Shown: piece by piece, positions 1-5,777 of the stretch
How positions within the stretch are numbered: position 1 is the stretch's first letter
Layout: each line of letters begins with the position of its first letter
Source: an uncultured Bacteroidales bacterium
GTDB lineage: Bacteria; Bacteroidota; Bacteroidia; Bacteroidales; Muribaculaceae
Assembly: GCA_945828175.1 (NCBI GenBank)
Contig: CALZQD010000118.1
Span: forward strand, 1-5,828
Length of the DNA stretch: 5,828 bases
Reading direction: 5' to 3'
Made by a program: the position numbers and the translations under genes
The notes under the pieces: model-generated
Seen by the model: the letters and a program-made list of their open reading frames with translations, nothing else
What the model was told of the DNA's origin: nothing
Database searches by the model: none

Positions 1-47
1 GAGATTCCTCTACGTCTCGTGGGCTCGGAGATGTGTATAAGAGACAG
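1..47. other. Illumina Nextera i7-side adapter (library artefact, not genomic)
   Basis: Positions 14-47 match the 34-base Nextera transposase adapter of the i7 (read 2) side. Its last 19 bases (29-47, AGATGTGTATAAGAGACAG) are the Tn5 mosaic end. Positions 6-13 (TCCTCTAC) fit the i7 index slot and equal the reverse complement of GTAGAGGA, and positions 1-5 (GAGAT) fit the 3' end of the P7 primer. These bases are synthetic and should be trimmed. Genomic sequence starts at 48. Confidence 0.98.
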
Positions 48-1285
48 ACACTGTCGAATATGACCTGTAGGATGATGATCCACCTCGCTGGCAGGCCGCA
101 TTTGAATGCGATATATGCCGCAGGGAGGAACATAAGCCAAAGTGCCGAGATAAGAGGCTGATAAAGCCTCAGTTTGCCCGAAGCCTGCATCGACGTCCAG
201 AGCGGACCGGTCAGCGAATCAATCATACAGAAGGCGATGACGAGCATGATGAAGGTGATGATGTCGGGCGGGAGCACCGTCAGCCAGAAGTCGAGCAGCA
301 CACCGGCGTTGACGACGATAGGCAGACCCATAAAGAGCATCAGGAAGAAAGAGATGCGCGAGATGCGGGCCACGAGCATCTTGAAATCGTCATACTCGCC
401 GGAGGCAAAGGTCTGGGTTATCTGCGGGACAGAAGCAATCTGGACGTTGCGCGTCAGGTTGGTGACGCCTTGCTTAACCTGGTTGGTGAGGCCGAGCGTC
501 GCGTTATAGCTCACGCCGAAGAATATGTTGAGTATGATCGAGCTACCCTGCTGATAGGCGACGTCGGAGATCGATGTCATTGTGTTCCAGCCGATAAAGC
601 TGAGAATCTCCTTGACCTTGGCGATGGGTGCGCGAAGCGAGAAGCCGACGCCCTTGAAGTGCTTGCTGCAGTAGAAGACGAAGGCCGAGTTGATAATCAG
701 CGCTATGACGATGAGCATGCAGACATAGACGACGAGCTTGTTCTTGCCGAAAAGACAGAGGCAGAGGGCCATGACGAGCTTCAACGTGGCGTCGAGGATC
801 GAATACCAGGCATAGAAGTTCATCTTCTCGTAGGAGAGGATGAGCACATGGTAGGGGACTCTGAAAAGCTCGACAAGCGCCACGACCAGAGCGAGCTGGA
901 AGACGATGCGCGCGTCGGCGAGCTTCTCGGGTGGCACAGACATCTTATACTCTATAAACCAGTAGCCGGCGGCCTCGGCGACGACAAGGAAACAGGCGGC
1001 GACGAGCACTATACACAAGCATCCGGCGGCGAAGACACTGCGCATGTCCTTACCGCCGTTGCGGGCAATCTCAAAGTTCATGAAGCGCTGTATCGACGAC
1101 GATATCGCGCTGTTGAAAAACGACATCAGCAGAATGAAGCCGGCGATGACGGCATAGATGCCGAAATCGACGACTCCGAGCTGTTCAAGAATGACACGGC
1201 TCGTGTATAGTCCCAGTGTCAGCGCCAACGGCATTCTGACCGCCAGGAAGAGCGTGTTCTTGAAAATCAGCCTGCTGTCTGCCAT
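48..1285 (-). CDS. wzx: Oligosaccharide (Wzx-type) flippase, 3'-truncated by the fragment end
   Basis: This is a multi-pass inner-membrane protein of the polysaccharide biosynthesis/MATE-like (MOP) superfamily, expected to flip undecaprenyl-linked oligosaccharide units to the periplasm. The reverse frame is open for 412 codons from ATG 1285-1283 and has no stop before the adapter. An in-frame TGA at 1306-1304 just upstream makes this the first possible ATG. The protein starts MADSRLIFKNTLFLAVRMPL. It then has the family-typical SRVILEQLGVVDFGIY (about 29-44) and SSIQRFMNFEIAR (about 62-74), followed by hydrophobic segments near 89-104, 129-142, 169-180, 187-205, 312-328 and 341-354. Charged loops such as LSYEKMNFYAWYSI (150-163) lie between them. 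Full-length relatives are usually about 480-510 residues, so roughly the last 70-100 residues are missing. The loss comes from the end of the cloned molecule, not from mutation. The start is 25 bases after the wzc stop, which suggests co-transcription. The family assignment is strong, but the sugar substrate cannot be read from the sequence. Confidence 0.9.
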
Positions 1286-1310
1286 GTAATGACGGGTTTT
1301 ACTTCATATC

Positions 1311-3590
1311 TTATTTCTCGCCGTAGCCATAGCCGTAGCCCTTCTTGGTCTTTGTGCCGTTGACAACGAGCGACATCTTCTTGAGGCGTCCTTCCTGATA
1401 TATATCGTTGGCGAAGCGGAGGTCGCTGATGGCTGTGAAGCCTGCGCGGCAGACATAAACGGTTGCGTCGGCGAGGCGGTTGAGCGTGAAGCTGTCGCTG
1501 ACCATGCCGACAGGGGCGCTGTCGATGAGGATATAGTCGTAGCGGTCGCGGAGCTCGTCGAGGAGTTCGTCGAGTTTCTTCGAGGCGAGGAGCTCGGCGG
1601 GGTTCGGCGGCACGGGGCCGGCGACGATGACGTCGAAGGCGGGCGGACCGGCGACGGGCGTGATAATCTGGTCGACGCTGATGCGGTCGCTCGACAGATA
1701 CTGCGTGAGGCCGAACTGCGGGTTGATGCCGAGATACTGGGCCAGACGCGGTTTGCGGATATCCATGCCGATGAGGAGCACGCGCTTCTCAAGCAGCGAG
1801 AGCGAGGCACAGAGGTTGATAGACACAAACGACTTGCCTTCGCCCGACTTGGTCGACGTGACGAGGATGACCTTGTCGTTGACATCGTTGAGGATGAAGA
1901 GCAGATTGGTGCGCATGAGTCGGAAGAGCTCCGCGTTGGTGGTCTTGGCCGTCGGTGTGACGACGAGGGTCTCGCTCGAGCGGTCGGTTGTAACCTCGCC
2001 GAGCAGAGGCATATCGACAAGCTCTTCGGCCTCTGAGCTGCTCTCGAATCTGTTTCTGAGCTTCTTGCTCATATAAATGAACACCGGCGGGATGATGAGG
2101 CCGAGGAGGAAGGCAATCAGCAGGATGGCTTTCTTGCCGAGGCCGACGGGCTCGTTGAGCGTATAAGCCTCGTCGACGATGACGCCCTTGGGCACGGCGT
2201 TGGCGAGAAGCATGGCGGTTTCCTCACGGCGTTGGAGGAGGAAGAGATAGAGCTGCTGCTTAACTTCCTGCTGGCGCTTCATGTTGAGGTATTCGCGCTC
2301 CTGAGTCGGGATGCTGCCGAGTTTCGACGAAGTCTTGTTCATCTCGGCGCGGAGTTCCTTGACCTGCGAGCTGAGGTTCTCATATGTCTTCTGAGCCGAG
2401 GCGATGATATTCTCGCGCATGGCGTCGATCTGCTTGTCGAGTTTCTTGAGAGCATAGTTGTTGGGCTTAGCCGACTCCATCAACTGCATACGCTTGAAGA
2501 TAAGGGTGTTGTAAGAGCCGACACCTTCGGGCGGAGTATCGTTGCCGCCGGGAATGGGGATAAGGCTGTAGTCGTTTTCGCGGTCAGAGAGGAAATCGAG
2601 CGTGAGTTTGACGATTTCGTGCTGGAGTTCGACTGCAAGGAGGTTTTCCTCGAGAGCGCCGCGGCGACGGGTCTGATACTGAGCCTCGGCGGCGACATCG
2701 ACGATGCCCTGCTGCTGCTTGTATTTCTGGATGTCGCTCTCTGCTTCGTCGAGGTCGCCCGAGATGAGCGCCAGACGCTTGTCGATAAATTCGGCGGTCT
2801 TCTCGCCCTGAGTGTTGCGCTGGGCGACGCCGCGGTCGTTATACTGGGTCATTACCTGGTTGAGCACATCCTGGCCGTAGTCGGCGTTGGTGGTCTGCAT
2901 GCCGAGGTTGATGACGTTACTCTTCTTGCTGTAGACCTCGGCGACAATGTCTTCTGAGAGGTTTTCGGCGGCGGCGTCATAGCCGGTGACGGCGATGGTT
3001 GTATTGAGGCTTTCGCCTTTGGGGAAGCAGGCGGTCGTGTCGATGACGAAGCGGCCGTAGCTCGTCTCGAGCGTCACGGGCAGCGGAGCGTCCTCGACTT
3101 CGCCGATGACTTCGCGGCGCACCTTGGCCTCGACCGTAGCCTTGCCTTTATCGTCAATTTCGGCTTTGAAAACGACCGTAGCCGAAAGCGTATCTGCCAC
3201 GCCCGGAGCCATATAGACATCGACGGGGAAGAGCGGATAAGCGAACTTGCGCGAGAGGAGGCCGGTCTTGACGGTATGATGTTTGTTGATTCTCAGTCTT
3301 TTGACAACGTCGCGGTAGACAGTGTGCGACGAGATGATGAAGAGCTCGTCGTCGACGGGGCCCTGCGAGCTGAAGAGCGAGCCGAGCTGGCCCATGCCGG
3401 GCATCGTGTCGTCGTCGTTGCCGATCAACACATTGGCTCTGACTTCATAGACAGGCTGCTTGATCTTGGTGTAGACAAAGCCTAAACCGACGCAGACAAC
3501 TACCGAAATGGCAAAATAATACCATTTCGACAAATAGGTTTTAAACAGAGAGGAGATATCGAAAAAATCAGGATTACTTTTCTTTGCCAT
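1311..3590 (-). CDS. wzc: Wzc-like chain-length determinant fused to BY-family tyrosine autokinase
   Basis: This 759-residue inner-membrane protein is predicted to control polymer length and export by cycles of tyrosine phosphorylation. Its layout is a short cytoplasmic N-terminus, TM1 (about 21-41), a Wzz-type periplasmic domain with a long coiled-coil-prone region (about 255-460), a conserved stretch before TM2 (EREYLNMKRQQE, 431-442), TM2 (about 486-507) and a cytoplasmic kinase domain. The kinase shows the EX2RX2R oligomerisation motif (E554, R557, R560), a Walker A loop TSTKSGEGKS (578-587, K586), a Walker A' region VLLIGMDIRKP (604-614, D610) and a Walker B strand YILIDSAPVG (686-695, D690). 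The tail GYGYGYGEK holds Tyr752, Tyr754 and Tyr756, the probable autophosphorylation cluster. The usual first Asp of Walker A' is Gly608. The length is close to E. coli Wzc (about 720). ATG 3590-3588 is 8 bases after the wza stop, and the stop codon is TAA at 1313-1311. Having sensor and kinase on one chain is the Gram-negative arrangement. No phosphatase gene (wzb type) is visible. Confidence 0.95.
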   Translation of the reverse strand: MAKKSNPDFFDISSLFKTYLSKWYYFAISVVVCVGLGFVYTKIKQPVYEVRANVLIGNDDDTMPGMGQLGSLFSSQGPVDDELFIISSHTVYRDVVKRLRINKHHTVKTGLLSRKFAYPLFPVDVYMAPGVADTLSATVVFKAEIDDKGKATVEAKVRREVIGEVEDAPLPVTLETSYGRFVIDTTACFPKGESLNTTIAVTGYDAAAENLSEDIVAEVYSKKSNVINLGMQTTNADYGQDVLNQVMTQYNDRGVAQRNTQGEKTAEFIDKRLALISGDLDEAESDIQKYKQQQGIVDVAAEAQYQTRRRGALEENLLAVELQHEIVKLTLDFLSDRENDYSLIPIPGGNDTPPEGVGSYNTLIFKRMQLMESAKPNNYALKKLDKQIDAMRENIIASAQKTYENLSSQVKELRAEMNKTSSKLGSIPTQEREYLNMKRQQEVKQQLYLFLLQRREETAMLLANAVPKGVIVDEAYTLNEPVGLGKKAILLIAFLLGLIIPPVFIYMSKKLRNRFESSSEAEELVDMPLLGEVTTDRSSETLVVTPTAKTTNAELFRLMRTNLLFILNDVNDKVILVTSTKSGEGKSFVSINLCASLSLLEKRVLLIGMDIRKPRLAQYLGINPQFGLTQYLSSDRISVDQIITPVAGPPAFDVIVAGPVPPNPAELLASKKLDELLDELRDRYDYILIDSAPVGMVSDSFTLNRLADATVYVCRAGFTAISDLRFANDIYQEGRLKKMSLVVNGTKTKKGYGYGYGEK
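1321..1338 (-). repeat. Hexanucleotide tandem repeat encoding the Tyr-Gly tail of the Wzc-like kinase
   Basis: Three consecutive 6-bp units (plus strand CCGTAG, CCATAG, CCGTAG) encode the alternating Gly-Tyr tail of the kinase just before its stop. The middle unit differs by one base, a synonymous TAC/TAT change. Each unit adds one tyrosine and keeps the reading frame, so gain or loss of a unit would change the number of phosphorylatable tyrosines without breaking the gene. Confidence 0.75.
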
Positions 3591-3598
3591 CTGCTCGG

Positions 3599-4402
3599 TT
3601 ATTTAACGGTTAAGGCGATTACAAGCGACGCGATGACTGAGGCGGCGCTGACAATGGTAGACACGACGGTGAGTTTGAACGCGTTGTTCTGATTATACTT
3701 CGAGTTGGCCTGACGCACTTCGTTAGGCTCGACGTAGATATAATCGTTCTGCTTGAGGTAGAAGTATGGCGATGTCAGCAGGTCGGACGAGTTGAGGTCG
3801 AGATGGGCAAACTTACGCTCGCCGTTTTCTTCTCTGACGATCAGCACTTTTGAGCGTTCGCCGTACTCGGTGAGGTCGCCTGCGTCGGCGAGAGCGTCGA
3901 GCACGCTGTAGCGGTTGCGCGTCACCTTGATTCTCGAGGGCATCTTGACCTCGCCGGCGACGACAACCGAGAAGTTGACGAGCGTCACGGTAACCATCGG
4001 GTCGTCGACGTCCTTGCTTATTTTTTCAGTGAGTTCCTGCTGGAGCTGTTCGGCGGTCAGGCCTGCGACATGGAGCTTGCCGAGGACGGGGAAGTTGATG
4101 TCGCCCTGCGAGTCGACGATATAGGTCTGCTGGCGCGGACTCGTCGTCATGGCAATCACATCTTTGCTGGCGGGGTTGACCATAGGCGTATTATACACCG
4201 CGGCAGCCTCGGGATAGGCCGACATGACGGTGATAAGCAGCTCATCGTCAGGTTTGATTACAGGGAGATAATCGCCAACGGGTAGCGAGCCTTCTTTTAC
4301 TTCGCTGATGTCAGTAAAATATGGCAAGACTGTCTTGGGAGAGCTGCACGACGCCACGGCCGCAGCAATAAGCGCTCCAAACAATACTGATTTAAAATTC
4401 AT
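3599..4402 (-). CDS. wza: Wza-like outer-membrane polysaccharide export lipoprotein
   Basis: This 267-residue lipoprotein is predicted to form the outer-membrane channel through which capsule or exopolysaccharide leaves the cell. The N-terminus MNFKSVLFGALIAAAVASC is a lipoprotein signal peptide with a lipobox (V16-A-S-C19), so the mature protein begins at a lipidated Cys19. A polysaccharide export (Poly_export) domain spans about 46-143, including KPDDELLITV (50-59) and the YIVDSQGDINFPVLGKLHV stretch (94-112). One SLBB domain follows (about 145-225), with VVVAGEVKMPSRIKV and YSVLDALADAGDLTEYGERS. A hydrophobic C-terminal helix (about 244-266) matches the membrane-crossing helix of Wza. E. 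coli Wza is about 380 residues, and the shorter form with one SLBB domain is usual in Bacteroidales. ATG 4402-4400 is chosen because the signal peptide begins there. The gene is first in the operon and its stop lies 8 bases before wzc. Confidence is high for family and role; the exported sugar is unknown. Confidence 0.95.
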   Translation of the reverse strand: MNFKSVLFGALIAAAVASCSSPKTVLPYFTDISEVKEGSLPVGDYLPVIKPDDELLITVMSAYPEAAAVYNTPMVNPASKDVIAMTTSPRQQTYIVDSQGDINFPVLGKLHVAGLTAEQLQQELTEKISKDVDDPMVTVTLVNFSVVVAGEVKMPSRIKVTRNRYSVLDALADAGDLTEYGERSKVLIVREENGERKFAHLDLNSSDLLTSPYFYLKQNDYIYVEPNEVRQANSKYNQNNAFKLTVVSTIVSAASVIASLVIALTVK

Positions 4403-4412
4403 TATCGATAAT
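4401..4412. promoter_or_regulatory. 12-bp perfect palindrome overlapping the wza start codon
   Basis: ATTATCGATAAT at 4401-4412 is a perfect palindrome, and its last two bases on the minus strand are the first two bases of the wza ATG. As RNA it could form only a weak 4-bp stem with a TCGA loop, so a dimeric protein-binding site is the more natural reading. It may also be chance in AT-rich sequence. The regulatory role is inferred only. Confidence 0.3.
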
Positions 4413-4440
4413 TTTTTGTGTATAGTTACTTTTTAAACGG

Positions 4441-4473
4441 CAAAAACATGGTTTTATTATAGTGCGGTCCAAA
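4441..4473 (-). promoter_or_regulatory. Candidate Bacteroidales-type promoter for the wza-wzc-wzx operon
   Basis: On the minus strand a TTTG (4473-4470) fits the -33 box and TGTTTTTG (4448-4441) fits the -7 box TAnnTTTG with one mismatch. The 21-base spacer is within the range described for Bacteroides sigma-ABfr promoters. Transcription would start near 4434, giving a leader of about 30 bases before the wza ATG. The AT-rich setting makes chance matches likely. A second minus-strand -7-like TAACTTTG at 4517-4510 is an alternative but has no -33 box at the right distance. Confidence 0.4.
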
Positions 4474-4509
4474 AAACAAAGGGCTACCTCGTTTTCGGCA
4501 ACGCGGCTC

Positions 4510-4537
4510 CAAAGTTAAGACTTTTTTCGTAACTTTG
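4510..4537. repeat. 8-bp inverted repeat made of two opposed TAACTTTG promoter elements
   Basis: CAAAGTTA (4510-4517) and TAACTTTG (4530-4537) are exact reverse complements separated by 12 bases. Each arm is a perfect Bacteroidales -7 element (TAnnTTTG), one reading left toward wza and one reading right toward the glycosyltransferase. The arrangement could be overlapping divergent promoters or an operator. As RNA it could form an 8-bp stem with a 12-base loop. Confidence 0.5.
4530..4537 (+). promoter_or_regulatory. Candidate -7 promoter element for the glycosyltransferase gene
   Basis: TAACTTTG followed by TAT matches the Bacteroidota -7 consensus TAnnTTTG exactly. It lies 45 bases before the ATG at 4583, so transcription would begin near 4542-4546 with a leader of about 40 bases. 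No TTTG -33 box is present 19-21 bases upstream (the sequence there is GCGGCTCC). The promoter would therefore be of the weak -33 kind or would need an activator. No Shine-Dalgarno sequence precedes the ATG, as is common in this phylum. Confidence 0.55.
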
Positions 4538-4559
4538 TATCACGTTATCTCAGACAAAC

Positions 4560-4581
4560 GTTATTGATTAGTTATTGATTA
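4560..4581 (+). repeat. Perfect 11-bp tandem repeat in the glycosyltransferase leader
   Basis: GTTATTGATTA occurs twice head to tail at 4560-4570 and 4571-4581, ending one base before the ATG at 4583. A related ACGTTAT heptamer occurs at 4542-4548 and again at 4558-4564, overlapping the first copy. The repeat occupies the place where a ribosome-binding region would be. It could be a regulator-binding site, a translation enhancer or a slippage product. The repeat itself is certain; a function is not shown. Confidence 0.65.
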
Positions 4582-4582
4582 T

Positions 4583-5770
4583 ATGTATTTCGACCTGACA
4601 ATCGACCTCACAACGGCCATACTCCTCTCAGTCGCGTTTGCGGCACTCATATATATCGCCCTGCCCTACAACCTCTTCGTGCGCCGCGTCGCCCGCCGCC
4701 GCAAAGCCTGCGAAAGCATTCCCGCCGTCAGCGACGACAATCCCGGCTGGCCGGCGGTGTCTGTCATAGTCTACTCGCAGGACGAGGCCGATGCCCTCGC
4801 GGCACTGCTGCCCGTTATCCTCAACCAGGACTACCCCGCGCCTCTCGAGGTCATCGTCGTCAACGAAGGCGACTCGAGCGACGTGCGCAACACCATCGAG
4901 CCCATGCAGCTGGCCTACCGCAACCTCTATCTGACCCACACGCCCGACGGCGCGCGCAACCTCAGCCGCAAGAAGCTCGCCCTCACGCTGGGCATCAAGG
5001 CCGCCCGCTACGACGTCGTCGTGCTGACGACCGTCGCCGCCATAATCAACACCGACAAGTGGCTCAAATCAATGCTCTCGCAGATGGTCGCCAACCCCGA
5101 CAATCAGATTGTTCTCGGTTATGCCGCGCCGCTTCCCGGCGACGACCGCGCACACGGCTGCCGTCGCCGCATCTTCAACTATGCCGCCGACAGCGTCGCC
5201 TGGCTCGCTCCCGCAGCCAACCACCACCCCTACCGCGGCACAGAACTAAATTTAGTATATCGCAAAGACCTGTTCTTCAAGAATAAAGGCTTCTCGCGCT
5301 CGCTCAACCTCCACTTCGGCGACGACGACATCTTCATCAGCGAGATCGCCACGCCGCAGAACTGCACCCTCGAGCTCTCGCGCGACTCTATCGTCAACTT
5401 CGGCAGCTATGACTACAGCAAGACTTTCAGCGACATAGCCATGCGCTACACCTTCACCGAATCGTTCATCCACCGCCGTCCGAGGGCCATGATGTCGTCT
5501 GGAGCTCCGGCGCTGTGGATTCTGCTCGGCACAGCCGCCGCAGCTATCGCCATCGCGCCGCTCAACGGCGCCGTCATCGCAGCTGCAGCCGTCATCATCG
5601 CGGCCGCGCTGACGACAGTGATTCTCGCCTGGCGCGGAGCCATGACAGCGCTGACGCTGACACCGCTGCGGCTGACGATACCTTTCTTCCTGCTGATGAG
5701 GCCGTTCAGGTCGGTCGGACTCATCATCCGCTCGCGCCTCTCGCATCAGAAGAAATATACCTGGAACTAA
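4583..5770 (+). CDS. Membrane-anchored family 2 (GT-A) glycosyltransferase, atypical at the DxD site
   Basis: This 395-residue protein is predicted to add a sugar to a lipid-linked saccharide at the cytoplasmic face of the inner membrane. An N-terminal TM segment (about 9-33) is followed by a GT2 domain: VSVIVYSQDEADALAALLPV (59-78), NQDYPAPLEVIVVNEGDSSD (81-100), then NLSRKKLALTLGIKAARYDV (126-145). The DxD motif should follow this last stretch (TDADC-like in relatives), but the sequence reads VVLTTVAAIINTDKWL (146-161). The uridine-site acidic pair is also altered (N84-E85). Later family landmarks are present: PYRGTELNLVYRKDLFFKNKGF (216-237) and the acidic FGDDDIFISE (245-254). The C-terminus has hydrophobic segments at about 309-325, 328-350 and 358-372, so it is probably bound to the membrane at both ends. 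ATG 4583 is the first start after the promoter element, and the stop is TAA 5768-5770. The gene is divergent from wza, which suggests shared regulation. Family confidence is high; donor, acceptor and even catalytic competence are open. Confidence 0.88.
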   Translation: MYFDLTIDLTTAILLSVAFAALIYIALPYNLFVRRVARRRKACESIPAVSDDNPGWPAVSVIVYSQDEADALAALLPVILNQDYPAPLEVIVVNEGDSSDVRNTIEPMQLAYRNLYLTHTPDGARNLSRKKLALTLGIKAARYDVVVLTTVAAIINTDKWLKSMLSQMVANPDNQIVLGYAAPLPGDDRAHGCRRRIFNYAADSVAWLAPAANHHPYRGTELNLVYRKDLFFKNKGFSRSLNLHFGDDDIFISEIATPQNCTLELSRDSIVNFGSYDYSKTFSDIAMRYTFTESFIHRRPRAMMSSGAPALWILLGTAAAAIAIAPLNGAVIAAAAVIIAAALTTVILAWRGAMTALTLTPLRLTIPFFLLMRPFRSVGLIIRSRLSHQKKYTWN

Positions 5771-5777
5771 GTCCTAC

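Noticed and set aside
470..1210. Long plus-strand open frame of 246 codons opposite the flippase
   Set aside because: It is antisense to a clearly recognisable flippase. Its product is a low-complexity mix rich in Asp, Glu, Arg and His with no family features, typical of a shadow frame in GC-rich coding DNA.
1299..1307. Minimal ORF ATG-AAG-TAA in the wzc-wzx gap on the minus strand
   Set aside because: Start-stop ORFs of this size are expected by chance in a 25-base AT-containing spacer, and nothing suggests coupling.
1304..2020. Minus-strand open frame of 238 codons in another frame of the kinase domain
   Set aside because: It is almost entirely Ser, Arg, Pro and Thr, as expected from a shifted reading of the kinase codons, and it overlaps the conserved Walker motifs in the true frame.
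2232..2957. Plus-strand open frame of 241 codons opposite the Wzc-like gene
   Set aside because: The predicted protein is the mirror of the coiled-coil region (rich in Leu, Val, Asp and Glu) and has no start context. The minus-strand kinase gene fully explains the region.
4426..4449. Seven-residue leader peptide (MFLPFKK) upstream of wza
   Set aside because: It is short enough to arise by chance. It overlaps the best minus-strand -7 box, so it would not be transcribed from that promoter, and no attenuator hairpin is visible.
4456..4461. E. coli-like -10 box TATAAT on the minus strand upstream of wza
   Set aside because: The housekeeping sigma factor of Bacteroidota recognises TTTG/TAnnTTTG rather than TATAAT. 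The hexamer sits in the spacer of the better candidate and is probably incidental.
4471..4495. Possible rho-independent terminator in the A/T-rich gap
   Set aside because: No GC-rich stem precedes the A or T runs on either strand, and both flanking genes are transcribed away from the gap, so no terminator is expected.
5252..5746. Minus-strand open frame of 164 codons opposite the glycosyltransferase C-terminus
   Set aside because: The product is Arg/Asp/Glu/Gln-rich low-complexity sequence antisense to membrane segments of the real protein, with no independent support.
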